Assembly: GCF_000003815.2 (NCBI RefSeq)
Contig: NC_049986.1
Coordinates: forward strand, 10,871,900-10,935,899
Length of the DNA stretch: 64,000 nt
Direction of reading: 5' to 3'
From: Branchiostoma floridae
Taxonomy: Eukaryota; Chordata; Leptocardii; Amphioxiformes; Branchiostomatidae
Positions 1 to 15,000 of this stretch are shown here, piece by piece (the first letter of the stretch is position 1; each line of letters begins with the position of its first letter). The notes beneath the pieces were generated by a model. It was not told the DNA's origin, made no database searches, and was given only the letters and a program-made list of their open reading frames with translations. A program made the translations under genes and the position numbers.

Positions 1-74
1 TCTTAACATGTGATGTTTCAAATGCTCTAGAAACTAATAATGTCAAAGAAAGATCTAAAAAAATAAGAACAAAC

Positions 75-3000
75 CTTGTCCTCAAAGACTCTGGGGTCAC
101 AATCCAAGCCCACATTGGCGTTGATGAGAGAACCGCCGCCTAGTCCACAACCTTGCACAACTGATACTTCCTTGTTTATGATTACCTAAAAAACGGTATT
201 AATCAGGGCTTTTTATACAAACCTTGATCACAAACCTGGTGAACTGGCGATACTCGAAAGTACTGTACATGTTTATTTTTATTCATAAAAATGCCATTGT
301 ATGACGGGGCTTTCTATAACAGGACGTCTGTTTGAAAATAACTAATACGGTGGTGAAACTAAGACATACTAAGCATCTTCAAGCGTTAAGACCGCGCATG
401 ACCAGTGAGCTGCATTAAGGATAAATAAATCAAAGGTGAAAGCAATATTGTCGTGACCATACTTTATGCATGATCAGATTTGCCTTGTTTTTATCTCAGG
501 GGCACTCAACTTTGACATATAATCCGCACTTAAGGAGCAGAACAGGCTTATTTTCAAGCATTCATCGCTCAGAATTTCATTCATTCCTCTGTTTACGTAC
601 ATCTACAAGGTCAGTTGGATCGCCGTGCTTGCCGTCCAGAGCTGAGTTCCCTGTGTTGATCTCGACTTGCGTCTCCTTGGAGGCCTCTGATAGAGTATCC
701 GGGTACTCTCCTGGCTGAAGCTCCTTACCCCGCTCCAGAACGCAGACGGACACGCCAGCCCTGTGCGAAGATTTCAAGAAAATGTTAGTGAACGGTCACA
801 TCCGTATACTCAACAATTCTGTTTTTTTTTTTTTGCTTGTTTGTTTTCGGAACTCCATTAGTGATATCATCATCAACAATAGTGATATATTCAACCACTT
901 TTCTTTCTGGAGTCCGTAACATACAATAAAATGAAACATAAGGAACAAAACAAATACAATGTGTGAACAGAAAAAGTAATAAAATCAACTTTTGTTACTT
1001 AAAATTATTAAGTTTACGAAAACACTTAATCTCTGGCGCAGAAAAAAAACGAATCTTTTGGGCTGACTCCATTATCATCACTCTTTACTTCTTTTACTCA
1101 TTCTTCTAGTTTCAGATATAGCGCGCGGAAAGATACATATTATTTAGGTGTGATACAAGCAACCTAGGTCAGAAGCGTTGTGCCTGATGATAAGATACAA
1201 GAAGCTCAGCTGGCGATGAACGCGCCTGTTGAGAAACGTAGTGCTTGCAATTGAACATATAACATATGGATCCACCATTGCGATGTCTTCTATATAGAAC
1301 AAGAGTTCGGAGACCTCATACCTCCATGAAATATTCTAATTATGCAAATGACTTTCACATTTGCAAAATTTATGCTTGCTAATGTACACCTTTCACTAAT
1401 GTACACAGGTCACAGTGTTGACAGCCCAATCATTTACTACACGTACTAAGAAAAATTAGGACACTTTCAAATTAATTATGCAAATTAGGGACTTATTTAC
1501 ATAATTAGTATCTGCTTAACTTCCGCCTGCCACAAACTACATATGTAACATGTAGCTGAGTCCTATATTGGAAAACACTGTAAATATAGAATTTCCTCAT
1601 GAAGTATGCAAATTAAGTCCAAATTTGCATAATTTTGATTTCATTATGTACATCTCTGCCACAGGTACCTGCATACCAAATATCATGGAAATCCATCATT
1701 CCTATGTTCCGTTATGCTTCTTGGAAGATTTTGACAAAAATGCTCATGCAGTTCCAGAGCAAGCCGCTAGGGGGCCCAAACATACACCATTTATTCCTTA
1801 CGTCAAAAGCTGTCTGCCACCAAGAAAGCAAGACCATAGCATGTCCAGGTAAAAAGATACAAAAAATGCTGTTCTGCTGTAGTACCAAGGTCACACACCA
1901 GGGGGCCCAAAATTGACCTTGACCTTCGTCTTCCTAACCCCTACCCACATACTAAATATCATTGTAGTCCATCAAGAGGTTCTCAAATTATGATGTCCAC
2001 AAATATCCGGAAACACAAACACACACACAGACAGACAGACAGACAGACAGACAGACTCAAAATTATACCTCCATTTTTCATGGAGGTAATAACCGTAACG
2101 TCTTACCTTGCAGCGCGGCTTGCAGCGATGGAACCCCCGTACCCTGACCCGATCACCACGACATTGTAATAGGGCCTCACTTCTGCTAAGTTAGGGCTAG
2201 ACAGTCGGCTGTAGGTAAACTGTAAAGAAAAATGATCGTTAAACGTTGTGTCACACAGTAGGAAAACAACAAGAGTTAGCTTTGTGAGCTATAAAAGGGC
2301 ATTTTAGCAGCAATACGTAGTTTCCGACTCTCAATCTCGTCCGGTAATAGGCTCACATGATTCACATTGCCAAACCGGGGCCCAGCCGGGCAAGTTTCGG
2401 GAACGAAAACAACGTTACAAAGGTTCAAATCAAATACAAGTACTGGGATGGTTATCCTCTACTTGCCGGCTCTATGGGTCAAGCTTTTTACAAGATCACA
2501 TTTAGTCCATGGGCCAGAGGGGTTTTTGGTACCACCGAGAGGGACAAGTGCTATCATGGATTTTTTGTATTAGTAGGAACCAAAGTTTATTTTAAGCCAT
2601 GATAACCAGTTGTCATGCACAGCTTTCCTACTGTAATCACGTGACCAAGTGACGTCATCCAAATTGACCTGGCCGTTTGGTCATTTATTGAAAAGGACGA
2701 GATAAATATGTAAAACATTCAATAATTTCCAATGAAAATTGGTTTACATGTGAAAAATACCACAAGAATTACAAAGTATTAAGTTTTTTGTCGGTATTTA
2801 GCATCTTTAGGAAGTTATGAATCTTTAAAGGCTGATTTTTGGGGTAATTTTTGCGTAAAAATTACATTGTTTACTTTCCAAAACCAGGCATTTATTCAGC
2901 CTGCCTATGGGGCCTTGTTTGATACGTTTTCGTGATTTGCCACATCTTTACCTGCATTTTGGGCTTTAAAGCAACAAAATCCGTCAATTCCAGCAGGAGT

Positions 3001-6000
3001 TACGAGTATTTCAATAATTACACCCAACGGACTTTTTATCAAATTTCTGCGAATATCGCAATGCATCATGGGTAATCCAAGAGACTGTCTATAAACTAAT
3101 CCATGTGGCCGAGTCAAAATGTTGATTTTTCTCAACATTTGGGGTAGTAGTAGGGCATTGGTCCATACATACAAAAATGGCTAAGTTTTGGGTAAAGTGC
3201 TGTTCACCGGTTGCCATGGCAACGGCCATTTTTCTAATGGCGATTTTCATCTGTTTATGGTCATTCAGTCGTTTGTATCATCAGTCATCATTTGTTGTTG
3301 ATGGTATCTGACGTAATTCCGACTTACTTATTTGGTGTTTACCAGTATAGAATTCTGACCTATTTCCAATCAAATAAAGCAAAAGATATCTTTAAGTTAG
3401 TCTGAATACGGACACAAGTTAAGTTTTGTGGAAATCTCACTGTTGTAACTGAATCAAAAACCGCTGTAAAATGATATCCAAAATGTATCCAAAATAGCTT
3501 TTCAGTAACAAAGGGATGTTTGCTTTTGATACTTGGTGCAAAATAGGCAAAATATAACCTTGATACTGTTGAAAGCATGATACCTGTTGTGTCACTATTG
3601 TGTCACTATTGTGTCACTCTTGGGTCACTCTTAGGTTACTGTTGGGGCATCTTACCACTTGCGCTATTTTTTAACTTTCAAAAAGTCGTCGCGCTTGCTT
3701 GTGTCGCCTCTAGGTTCGCTCGCGTCACCTCTAGGTTCCGTGGGGTTACGTCTGCGTTGTCGAACCCCGAAGCGACGCAAGCGTGACGCGAGTGTAGTGA
3801 GAGTGGACCTTCAGCACAGAACGCCCATATCGCCTGAGGAAATCTTTGTGTGAAACATTACTGACATCTCCATAATAATTACGAAGAAGGGACACCTAGC
3901 TATAGACAGCTCTTTTGCATTTTTCTTTTGTCACATTTGTTTGTAACATGATGGCAAATACGACCAAACGATAATCAAATGTTCAGATTTTCATTTGTAC
4001 ATGTAAACACACACCACCAGATTTGCCCAGTCACCGGTCTGGGCGCAGGCGCCAGCTGTGACAGCCTCTCCCTAGACTGCCCGATCTGGTCTTTCTGCAT
4101 TTTTCCTTGGTAACCGCATTGGTTCCGAACTCGCAAACTGGGCTGGTCGATATAACCTCGAGTTCCAGACTTGCAGTTTCTTGGTTAAAAACAAAAACAC
4201 AGAACGAACGATTCCCGACTTGTCATCTCAAAGACGGTATGTGCTGTTTTGAACCTTTTGCATTTGTATTTAAAGATGATCATCACATTTTGTTACATCA
4301 TTTCCTAGATTTTTCAGGGCCAACTAATTTTTCCCACCAAGTAACATTGTTAAAAACGTCGCACTTGCATCCGGCACCTCTAGGTTCGGTAGTGGTGTGG
4401 TTACCTCTAGATTTCGTGAATAATACATCTGCGATCTCGAACCCAGTAGTGCCGCACGCGTGCCCCAAGTGCAGTGAGATACCACCTTAACTATTTCTCT
4501 AGCCCGGCTATTGGGCGTTCTACCTGCCCAGACCCAGGGCTAGGCAAGCGTCGGCCTTTTGTTTTGACGTTCGATCTTTTTGGCTTCTGATCGTGAATTG
4601 TCTGATTATGACGAGGTAACTATGCATGTGGCAGTAGACTAGGGTGGGCGGGAAGCACTGCCAGTGCCGACCGAGGGGAAACTTTTATTACGAAGAAAAT
4701 AAGGTGCACTGTTACAGGTAACGTTTGTAATACCCCCATTCCACTGGGACGGCGCTCTCGCGGCGCTCTCACGGCGATGGCAAATTTGACCATCGCGGTG
4801 AGAGCGCTGTGAAATCGCCAAGGTCGCCGTGGGAGCGCGGTGAGAGCGCCGTGAAAGCGCCATGAGAGCGCGGTGGGAGTGCCATCGCCGCGAGAGCGCC
4901 GTCACCACGGCGATGGTATGGAGCCCTGCCATACCATCGCCGTGAGAGCGCCGAGCATGGCGATGCAACAATGATCGCCGTGAGAGCGCCATGAGATCGC
5001 CGAGAGAGCGCGGAGAGCGACAATAGGGCTAAACAATGGTATATGATAGGCCCCATTCCACTAGGACGGCGATCTCGCCGCGCTCTCGCTGCGCTCTCAT
5101 ATATAGTTCATACAATCTTTATTCTTGAAGAAGTATATTTTATTAATTTTTTTGTCAAATCATACTTTTGTGTCATTAATCACTTTCTAATTAAAATCAT
5201 GGGTAATACAATTTGGACAACTACACATACAATGCTTTTTTTCAGCGTTTCGAATCACATGATTTCTCCATATTAGATATAACACAAATTCACTAGAAAG
5301 ATGTCGGAGAAATGTTTAAAACGTGCCAATGATGTACAATGAATTAACCTGAGATGGAATGAAGAAGAACACAAAGGTTTATCATGTCTTGACTTATCTT
5401 TAAATTTCAAGAGAATAATATTTTAGTTATCATGTTCTTAACCTGTAGATTGACATTATGGAAGACTTATTGTCAATAGATCAAATCGTTTCACTATTGT
5501 ATATTTTTCGATAATAACGTGGCATGATAATGATATTCATTTTGAACAAGTTACACGGCAAATTTGATTTAAAAAAAAAACAGCAATTCAAACGTCTGGG
5601 TTATCTTAGACTCACACTGAGCCCTGTGCAGTGAACAAAATTGGATTTGTTTACAGCCTTGATTTTGTAATTTAAAATTGCGTGAGACAAAAAGGTATGA
5701 CTTAGTAGACAATATAATACACAAAACGTAAGAAATTTCGTTCTTTATCTCTGACATTCGTTAAGTAATCTTTAAAGTCTTTGGCAGCTCATAAAAATTG
5801 CTGACCTTTGAGTTTTCCGTCGCGCTGAGAGCGCGCTGGCGTCGCAGTAGAGATTCCACTAGAGCAGCTTTTTCTGCCATCGCGGCGCTCTCATGGCGAT
5901 GGGGCGAATTTTCCATCGCGGTGAGAGCGCCGTGAGAGCGCCGTCAAGTGGAATGGGGGCCTTACTCCTGCCTATGATATAACCCTTGGGTCGAAAAAAG

Positions 6001-9000
6001 CTGTCATTTTTGGCTATCGTAAATGGAGACACAGTAGGGGGTGTGACTGAAAAATGAAGCATTGGAAAGAATGCTTTCTAAAGCAAAATATAGAGAACGT
6101 TTTCATGTAAGCTGACAAAATGTCCTGCAGAATGAAAGAATAGTTATTGTTGGTGCATAAACGTTGACAAAACATTTCATCAACATCTTTCATTGACGTC
6201 GTCAAATAAAGCTGGTCAGAATGGTGTAAAAATGTTTAAAGAGCAATTATCATGTTGCTTTCCTGTATCTATCTGAGGTGAATAAAACGGAGAAACTTCA
6301 ATGTGGACGTTGCCTGGATTTAATGAATAGTTATACAACATGCATAAATGGTATGAAGTAGGTGGTTACGACCTAAAACCTGCACGATAAATCAACTGTG
6401 ATATTAATTAAGCAGTAAATACAGATTTGTGAGGAAAATCATTTTGCAAATACATATATTACATTTATCGGCATTTAATTTTTTGCAAACACCGATGCAA
6501 TATTTTGGTGTCACAATTAAGAAATGCCTTCTCATGAGCGCACAAAATGCCCGTATCGCCTGAGGAAAACTTTTGAGGGAAACAATACCGACATCTCCAT
6601 AATGATTACCAAGAAGGGACACCTAGCTATAGACAGACCTGGTTAGTGTGGCTCTTCTGCATTTTTCTTTGGTCCCCCCATTTATGTCAAACCCACAAGC
6701 TGGACAGATCGTTAAATCCTGGGGCACAACCCGCCGTACGTGCAATTTGTCCGTACGTTTTTTGTGGAGGCCACGTCCGCCACGTATTCCTGAAAACCCA
6801 TATAGAGGTATCTGCAAAGAATGACTCACAACTTCTTCAGAAAGATCTGAACACCCTGGAAGAATGGCAAAGGAAATGGCTTATGCAGTTCAATCCTGAT
6901 AAGTGCTATATCATGCACATAACGAACAAACGCACACCAAATGTGTCCCCTTATCAGTTTTGTGGTCAGACATTAGCAACCACGAAAAGCCACCCATACC
7001 TAGGTGTTACGTTAACAACTGGGCTGAAGTGGGGTGTCCATGTTAACAAAATAACAACCAAGGCTAAACAGACATTGGGAGTGATCAAACGTAACTTGTT
7101 GGCATGCCCAGCCAGGGTAAAATCACTTACATACACGTCACTGGTAAGACCTAACCTTGAATATGCTGCAACGTACAGTATGGGATCCGTATACAAAGAA
7201 AGACAAAGATAAACTTGAAAGGGTACAGAACCAAGCTGCCCGATTCTGTACAAACAACTACAACAGGGATTCTAGTGTTACCAAAATGAAAACAGATCTA
7301 CAGTGGACATCACTTGAAGACAGAAGGAAAGCGTCCAGACTTTGCATGATGTACAAAATGACCAATAAGCTGGTGGACGTACCGACTGATAAGTATCTAA
7401 TACCAGCTCAAAAAAGAACAAGAAACAGCCATGACTTCAAGTACCAGAGTTTCCAAGCTAGGATTGATGTGTCCAAAAATTCGTATTTTCCCAGAACTAT
7501 CGTAGATTGGAATTTGTTATCACCAAGTACAGTAGGGGCATCTTCTCTGGATAGTTTTAAAGAACACTTGCAGATAGATGTGTAAAAGTTAGGTGTGACG
7601 GATCGTTCTGTGTAATATAACCAGCTGCTGCCGCACCGCGTGCCTGCGAAGCTGGTGTGTTACGCCGAATGGCGGTTATACCGGCTATATAGATACAGAT
7701 ACAGATACAGAAAACGTGGGGAACGACTGGCAAGAGCAGGGAGGGAGTACGTCAACGCACGTCACTCGCACGGTTGCGCAAGGTGTAAGTACGTGGTCTG
7801 CACGCCACGCCTGGCTGCGAGCGGTTGCGTTCGTCGTTCGTTGCGGAAGTGGTAGGTGAGTTGCACGTGCTTACAACGTACGGTCTCTGTGCGATTACGG
7901 TCTCTGTTAACGTATGCAGGCCCTACTTACGCGTGCTACTCAGTAGTACGTACGGATTCCTTACTCGCATGGTGTAAGTGCGTTCAAGAGCGATGAACGT
8001 AAGTTTTTTTGGGGATGTATATATAGGACGACCTTTCAAGGTCTTTCTTTTGGGCGGCTCTGGTCGAAGCTGCTACTGATGCAAATGACGGCTTCTTCTG
8101 CGTCTTCTTACGCATCTTGGAGACGGGTTGGCAGTCTTTCGTCGACTCGGCTCTATATACTGCAGAAACCATGTGCTTGCCACGTGCGTTGTACTTGCGG
8201 AGCACCTGCTCCCTCGTTACAGTGCAGGTGTGTTGTGCGTCGGCATTCACAGGTGAACAAGTGAAGCGCGAATTAAGCACGGAACACGCAATCACCACGT
8301 GCGTAGCACGCACGTTCTACGTGCGCCGTCCGTACAGCAATTGACTGTGAGAAAACTTTAATACACTCACGGAGCCAGTGCGTTGTACGCTCATTGGCTG
8401 TACATGGCAGGTGCGTCGCCCGTACTGGCACGTACGTAGGGCGAATCCGCAGCCCGAACGCAGAGAAAGTTCTGCATGCACTTAAATTTCTACGGCGTGT
8501 CTGCGTGCTCTCAAATCCGTCGAATTCCCTACGAGCTCGTACGGAGACGGTACTTACCACTTACGGACACCAAAAGATTGCCGACGTTTTGGCACGTATT
8601 TGCACGTACGGCGGGTTGTGCCCCTAGCTTAAAGCCGTGAACGGGTTTTCTGTGCGTTCAAATCTAGGCACGCGTTAAAAATCTGCGCGTCAAAAATAAA
8701 GTTCTTGAAATATGCCAGCAAATGTGCAATGAGAAATTCTTAGGCAGAAAAATGTGACCCCATTATATGATTTTCCATCTGTTACCTGGATTTGGGGTTT
8801 GAAAAGCCCCAGATTTTTAGGTCTTTTGGAATAGGTTAATTTGCAAAATATTCAGAATATTTCAAAATCAATTAAATTTGACGCAAATACATGAGAAAAT
8901 AACTAACGTGTATCGTTTTGTAAAATATTAGGCTTTACTCAATTCTATAAGCTTCATTTCTCAAGCAGGTTGTTGCACATGCAAATTTCAACCTTTTTGC

Positions 9001-12000
9001 GCGTGATGACTTATATGTCGTATGGCAGGAGACACGTTTACTACAACAGGGGTCGGATCAGAGTAACCTGATACATTATTGAAGGTGGCATAGGCCCCTG
9101 CAACACAGGAGACAGTTCCACATCTAAACTATCAATCACCTGGCAACCCAAACCCAACCATGACCTTCACAACCAAGAATAACGAAACGGAACGTTCATG
9201 GTGACAAATTTATCCGTTTTAGCTTGCCAAACGGATGAACCGTTTCATTTTTTTGCTCGGTGAACAGGGCCTTCCATATGATATTTAAGTACACTTTACC
9301 ATTGCTGATCCCGAAGGTACCGTACCGCCAAAAGCGACTGCTATTACCGTCTATAGGACCCGAGTTGCAGTGTGGTTTCTGACTGACTGCCAATGACTTT
9401 AAACCACTGCAAATATTTTCTCCTTCGCGCAAAAGTATGTCCCCGCAATCTCAAATACATGTACAGCTAATAGACAATGGACTGGTAGAGAACAAATTTT
9501 ATTGAGTTTGTCACGTGCACAGCAAGTTGTCTCCCAAATCATAATGCCGGCTTTGACGGCTTTTGGCGGACGTGCGTCTTTTTATGGCGCCGACACGCGC
9601 AGAACCCGCCCACGACTTCCCACAATATCATTTTCTTTTGCTCCCAATAACAATTTCATACATGTTGTCGGTATTGCGCTTCTACACAGGCAATTATCGG
9701 CCTAATTGTACCGCGTATGCCAATTTTAAGCACGCATATTCAGTCCATTTGGCGACGATGTTTGACAAATTTACGTGCATTATTGGTGACTTTTCATCGT
9801 GCAGATAAGCGAAGTCACTAACAATGGAGTGAATGAAAGCTGGTTTGGAATTTAAGGATTCCGTGCAATTGACTGAAGTGTGCGTTTATCCGACGCGCAA
9901 TTAACTGGCTTCTACTGTATACCACTTTGAAACTCAGATTTTAAACAAATAGTATTCTTAAGATTTTAGCATTGAATCAGCATTTGATATGTCCCTTACA
10001 ATGATTCTAATTTTTATGAACAGCCCTCTTGCAGAATCGTTGCTGTGGATTGCCTCGTTGTTGTAAATATGCCAGGAGGCATGTGAGTCTTGTTGTTGTC
10101 TACAGAAAGAAGACTAGAGTTCCACGAACACATACCTTTGCCAAATAACAAGGTTTGTTATGTAGAATGATGTCTGTAGACAAATGCGTTACTCATTTCA
10201 TTTTCTTTATAATCATATGCTTGGAGTTGGTTTATAAAATTTCAACATTGATTATGCAAATTAGATCCCAAGTTACCATTAATCGATATCAAATTGTATC
10301 AAGTATTACTTAAGCTATCAGCATACCAAAAATCATGATGATCCTTTGATCCATTCTTGACTTATTCTCTTTCAGTCTTTAATAAAATACACCCCTTACT
10401 CTGTTCCCTCTTTCTCAAGACGACCACATCATATGTAAGTCATCACTCATTCTATCTACATACCAAAAATCATGACGATCCGTCAACATGTTGTAGAGTT
10501 ATTTCGTCCAAAGTTGAGTTTCTGCTGCAGTACCTTAGCAAGCCGCTAGGGGGTCCATTATCAAACTTGACCTTCGTTTCCCGATCCCTACCCACCTACC
10601 AAATATCATCAGGATCCATCCCAGGCTTCTCGAGTTATGCTGTTAACACACACACAGACACACAAACACATCCAAAACCTAACCTTTAAGCCATTCTGGC
10701 AAAGGTAAAATTGTCGCAGTGGTTTTAGTCTATTGTCCAGGTTTGTGCGGCAACCCCTCAGCTCCAAAACCATAACTCCACAAATGTGCATTTTAGTTGT
10801 ATGAAACTGTTCAGAAGTCACCCTCAAGCTTAAAACATCGAGAAACAAGTACCATTTCCACCACCCTGTCACAATTGCAAGGGGGTAGGCACTACTTCTA
10901 AATTTGCACAAAGCCCACCATACCACATATTTATCTAGAAAATTTTATATAATATTCCCTGGAGAATCCCTTCTTTACTTTTTTGTAGACAGTCAATGAA
11001 AACATGTCTGGATATATATATCTTTCAACCACATTTTTAACAATGTACATTATGTACTTATTGTCTAACTGTGAATTCAGACATCCATAGAAAAAAGTAA
11101 CCGATATCGTTTCAAATTTCCCTTACGCCTTGTAACCTGAATTCCTTACAGCTGTTCATCAGTTCATATTCAATTTGATGACAGAGTGATAACACGCCTA
11201 CTCACAATATGATAGGATGTGTTGAAAAGTCCGAATGTTGAAGTGTAGCCACAACTTGACTGTACATTAAATATATGTAAGTCAATTGGGAACAATGTCC
11301 CAAGCTCTCCTCTACTACCTCATGTTCCTTGTATCTCTATGTACACCCAAAAGATTTTCCACAAAATCACCTCCGTGTAATTTCTGCTGGGCAATTGTCT
11401 TCTGAATTAGCTCTGCCCCAAATCTCACAACCATATGATATAAAAGGTAAGATACATGTTCTACATAGTTCAAGCTGACTCTTTGGAGACAGACTTGAAT
11501 GCATGAAGGCTTTGAGACTGAAAATGGCTTTCAAAAGACTACTGCAAGGACAGCTCAAATTGAGACCATGTAGTGAAAAGAGAGATGACAGTGTACCTAC
11601 CTCTCAAACTCAAAGGAATTAAGGAGAAGAATACAGACTAAGACCGTTGTTATGTACATAAGCCCATCATTTTGGCTTGCCAAGTTGATCATATGGCCTA
11701 AGGGTCAACTAACACATTTGCAAGGTCTGACCTTTACACCTCTGAAATATCAGGTTGCTCACAGCACTGACTGATCATAGGCCAGTCCAATTCATGGACC
11801 AGGAACCCCTCAACTGTGGTGACAGCTGCTAAGGTGGAGTGGGGTTGTAAAGCTTCAGAAGTTTTCGACAAGAATGCCCCTGCTATCCCTACACTAGCCG
11901 CTAGGGGGCCCAAACTTATGTCACTAACTCCTGAGCACAACAGCTATCTAACACCCGAAACTCGTGGCCATACCATGTTCAGAAGATGGAAAAACACACC

Positions 12001-15000
12001 CGGAAGTTGCGCTGCAGTACCAAGGGAAGCCGCTAGGGGGCCCATTATCGAACTCCCCCTTCGTTTCCCAGACCCTTACCCACCCACCAAATACCAGCTG
12101 CATCCGTCAAAGTCTTCTCGAGTTATGCTGTCCGCAGACAAAAGTTTGCAATTAAACCGGCGCCTGCACTTCCATGAAAGCCGCTAGGGGGCCCAAACTC
12201 GCAGCAATCACTCCCTGCTTTAAGGGCTCCCTAACGCTCAAAAATCACGACCGCAGCATGTCCGGAACGCGAGATATCAAGCATGCAGGTCCTGCTGCAG
12301 TACCTTAGCAAGCCGCTAGGAGGCCCATTATCGAACTCGACCTTCGTCTTCCACACCCCTACCCACCCACCAAATATCAGCTGCATCCATCGAAGTCCTC
12401 TCGAGTTATGCTGCTCACAAACGGGGAGAACCACACCACCAAACCGAAAACATAACCTTAGCCATTCTGGCAAAGGTAATAAGATGACCTAGGATTATGC
12501 TCCATATCATCCATATGTAACTGAGTCAGACTTACAACTCACAACGAAAAGTCATTTTGAGGACTTTTAACATAATGATGGCACAAGACATCGATAAACG
12601 TTTGCATTGGAAAATGCAAGATGACATGTACAGTGGCAAGATGTCAAAATAGTGTCCTGATTTCTGTCTCCTGACTTCTTTGCTAAAAATGTCTACTTTT
12701 CTTACGCACCTAGCCAATGAGCTAAACTAACCACTAAGAACCCTACCACTGTTTATGAATCGTTCAGTGTAATAACTCAAATAACTCATTTTTTGAAGTA
12801 ATGTAAGCGCTTGTTCATAGTGCCCTGTGAGCAAATGCCCAATGCACCTCTGTATCAAATTTCAGGTCATTAGGTTGTAATACCAGGGTACAGGGGCCCA
12901 AAATATATATTTTCCGCCAAAAATGACTAAAAACCCTAAAAAGAGAGGAAGAAAGTCTGGGGGTATTTGCTATCTCTACCTCCATGCCAAATTGCAACTC
13001 ATTTGGCCCAAAGATGAAAAAGTTGAATCCATTTATTTAAAGATTTGGCAGGAGAAACACAGCAAAAAAACAATATACATGTATTTTTCAATTCACACTG
13101 TAGTATGGATTAAAATACTAAAAAGTTCTATTTATTTCTTACCTAACTAAAATGTTTTCTAAGAGCCCTTACATTAGTTATGAATCGTTCGGTGTCATTG
13201 GTCATGCCTTGATAATGGCTAAATTTCAAAAGCATCCAACAATGGCTTGTTTAGCAACTTTCCTGTAAAAAATGTTTTTTTTTCACCGTTGCCATGGTAA
13301 CCAATGTGGAAATTTGTCTAAATTTATTTCAAAATGGTTCCAAATATATTCAACAGGTATTTGTATGATCTAAGTGCAGAGAAATACTCATCAAATGTGG
13401 TTGGGGATTATTAAAACCACTTTTGATGACTTGTAATAAACGATTTTTGGTAGTTCTATAGATTTGAGTGACGTCACAAAATCACGTGATAATTCCTATA
13501 AAGCTGGGCATCTGACATGGTTATCATGCAAAATAATGAAGTAGAGGAATCAACCTTTTCAAAAAAGTAAGTCACCCTTTGTCACTTTGTTTGGTACCAA
13601 ATGGCCATTTTGGGGGACCTGGCCCATGGACTAATTGTGCCTTTTCTGATGATATGCTATCAAGAAAAAAACTGTCATCAAACAAACAGTCGATTGGCCA
13701 AACATGTACCACAGAGAGGGACAATTGCTTTCATAGATTTTTTTGTATTAGCAGGAACCAAAGTTTGTTTTGATCTTTCTCGGGCAGGTCTTTTAATTTA
13801 AAAGGAAATATTCAATTCTGTGAAGAGGGAAACTGACCCCAACGTAAAAATTATAGCAATTAAACAATAGGCAACAAGTTGATAATTACCCCGCCTAGGA
13901 GATTTTAATGGCCAGATCACCGCAAAGCAGATCCGCTTCGGTAGCCTTGAGCTTGGGTGGGTGTTACTGGCCGGATATTTCGCAACATTTCGCAGAACTG
14001 CCTTGAGCTTGGGTGGGTGTTACTGGCCGAATATTTCGCAACAATTCGCAGAACTGCCTTGAGCTTGGGTGGGTGTTACTGGCCGGATATTTCGCAACAA
14101 TTCGCAGAACTGCCTTGAGCTTGGGTGGGTGTTACTGGCCGGATATTTCGCAACAATTCGCAGAATTGCCTTGAGCTTGGGTGGGTGTTACTGTCCGGAT
14201 GTTTGGCAACAATTCGCAGAACTGCATTTGGTTTGGATGAGTGTTACCTTCGTAATTTGTTTTCGTATACAGTGAACTGTTGTAACATGGTTGGTTACCC
14301 AAGTTGTAGCCATATTTAAATGGCAAAATTATCAACACACCGAATACGACATCAGCATTTTCAACATTGTTTAGCTCATGTGAAAGCATTGTGGAGTATG
14401 TAAAAGCCATGTTCTTTATTATTTGAGGTATACCGGTAATATTTAGTTTGCTTTACTGCCCCCTCACTACGTTCCCATGAAACAAGCTTGAAGTGACAGC
14501 TAATGCTCTATTACGGCTTGGAGGCATCTGCATTCGTTATGTCACTATATGCGTGATAGAATATCCAAAACCCCTTTTTTTTTCTCGGGTACTGTCAGAA
14601 TTCCCTTTGACAGCAGACAACAATAACACTGCCCGGAGTAATTTTGGTAAGTTGACAAGTGCTCTGAACACAGATCTGTACAGACAACACCATTTAGCCA
14701 AAATTTGCGGGGGTCGTGTGGCGTATTAAACATCAGTGCCGTCTGATATGCACCGATCTTGTGTCCTTGGGAAAGGCGTTTTACAAAACAAATAACATAA
14801 ATGACGCCGCTTCTTCCAAAGTCTGAGAAGTAAGCTAGCCCTGGCCAGGATTGTATTTGTTTAACCACTGACTTTACATTTACAAAATCTTGCAAAATCC
14901 ACAGAAGTACGTCTTAAAAGGCAACAAAACATGCAAATCCCGATAGTATTCGTTTTCCAAACGATTCCTTTAAAGCCATCTCAAGTCGCTCGCATGGAGC

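Noticed and set aside
4107-4490. 127-codon plus-strand frame
   Set aside because: It lies across copies of a dispersed repeat in the GMC intron and has no recognisable domain.
7984-8627. Several frames of 75-109 codons on both strands
   Set aside because: They come from the CpG-rich block, where stop codons are rare; no domain seen.
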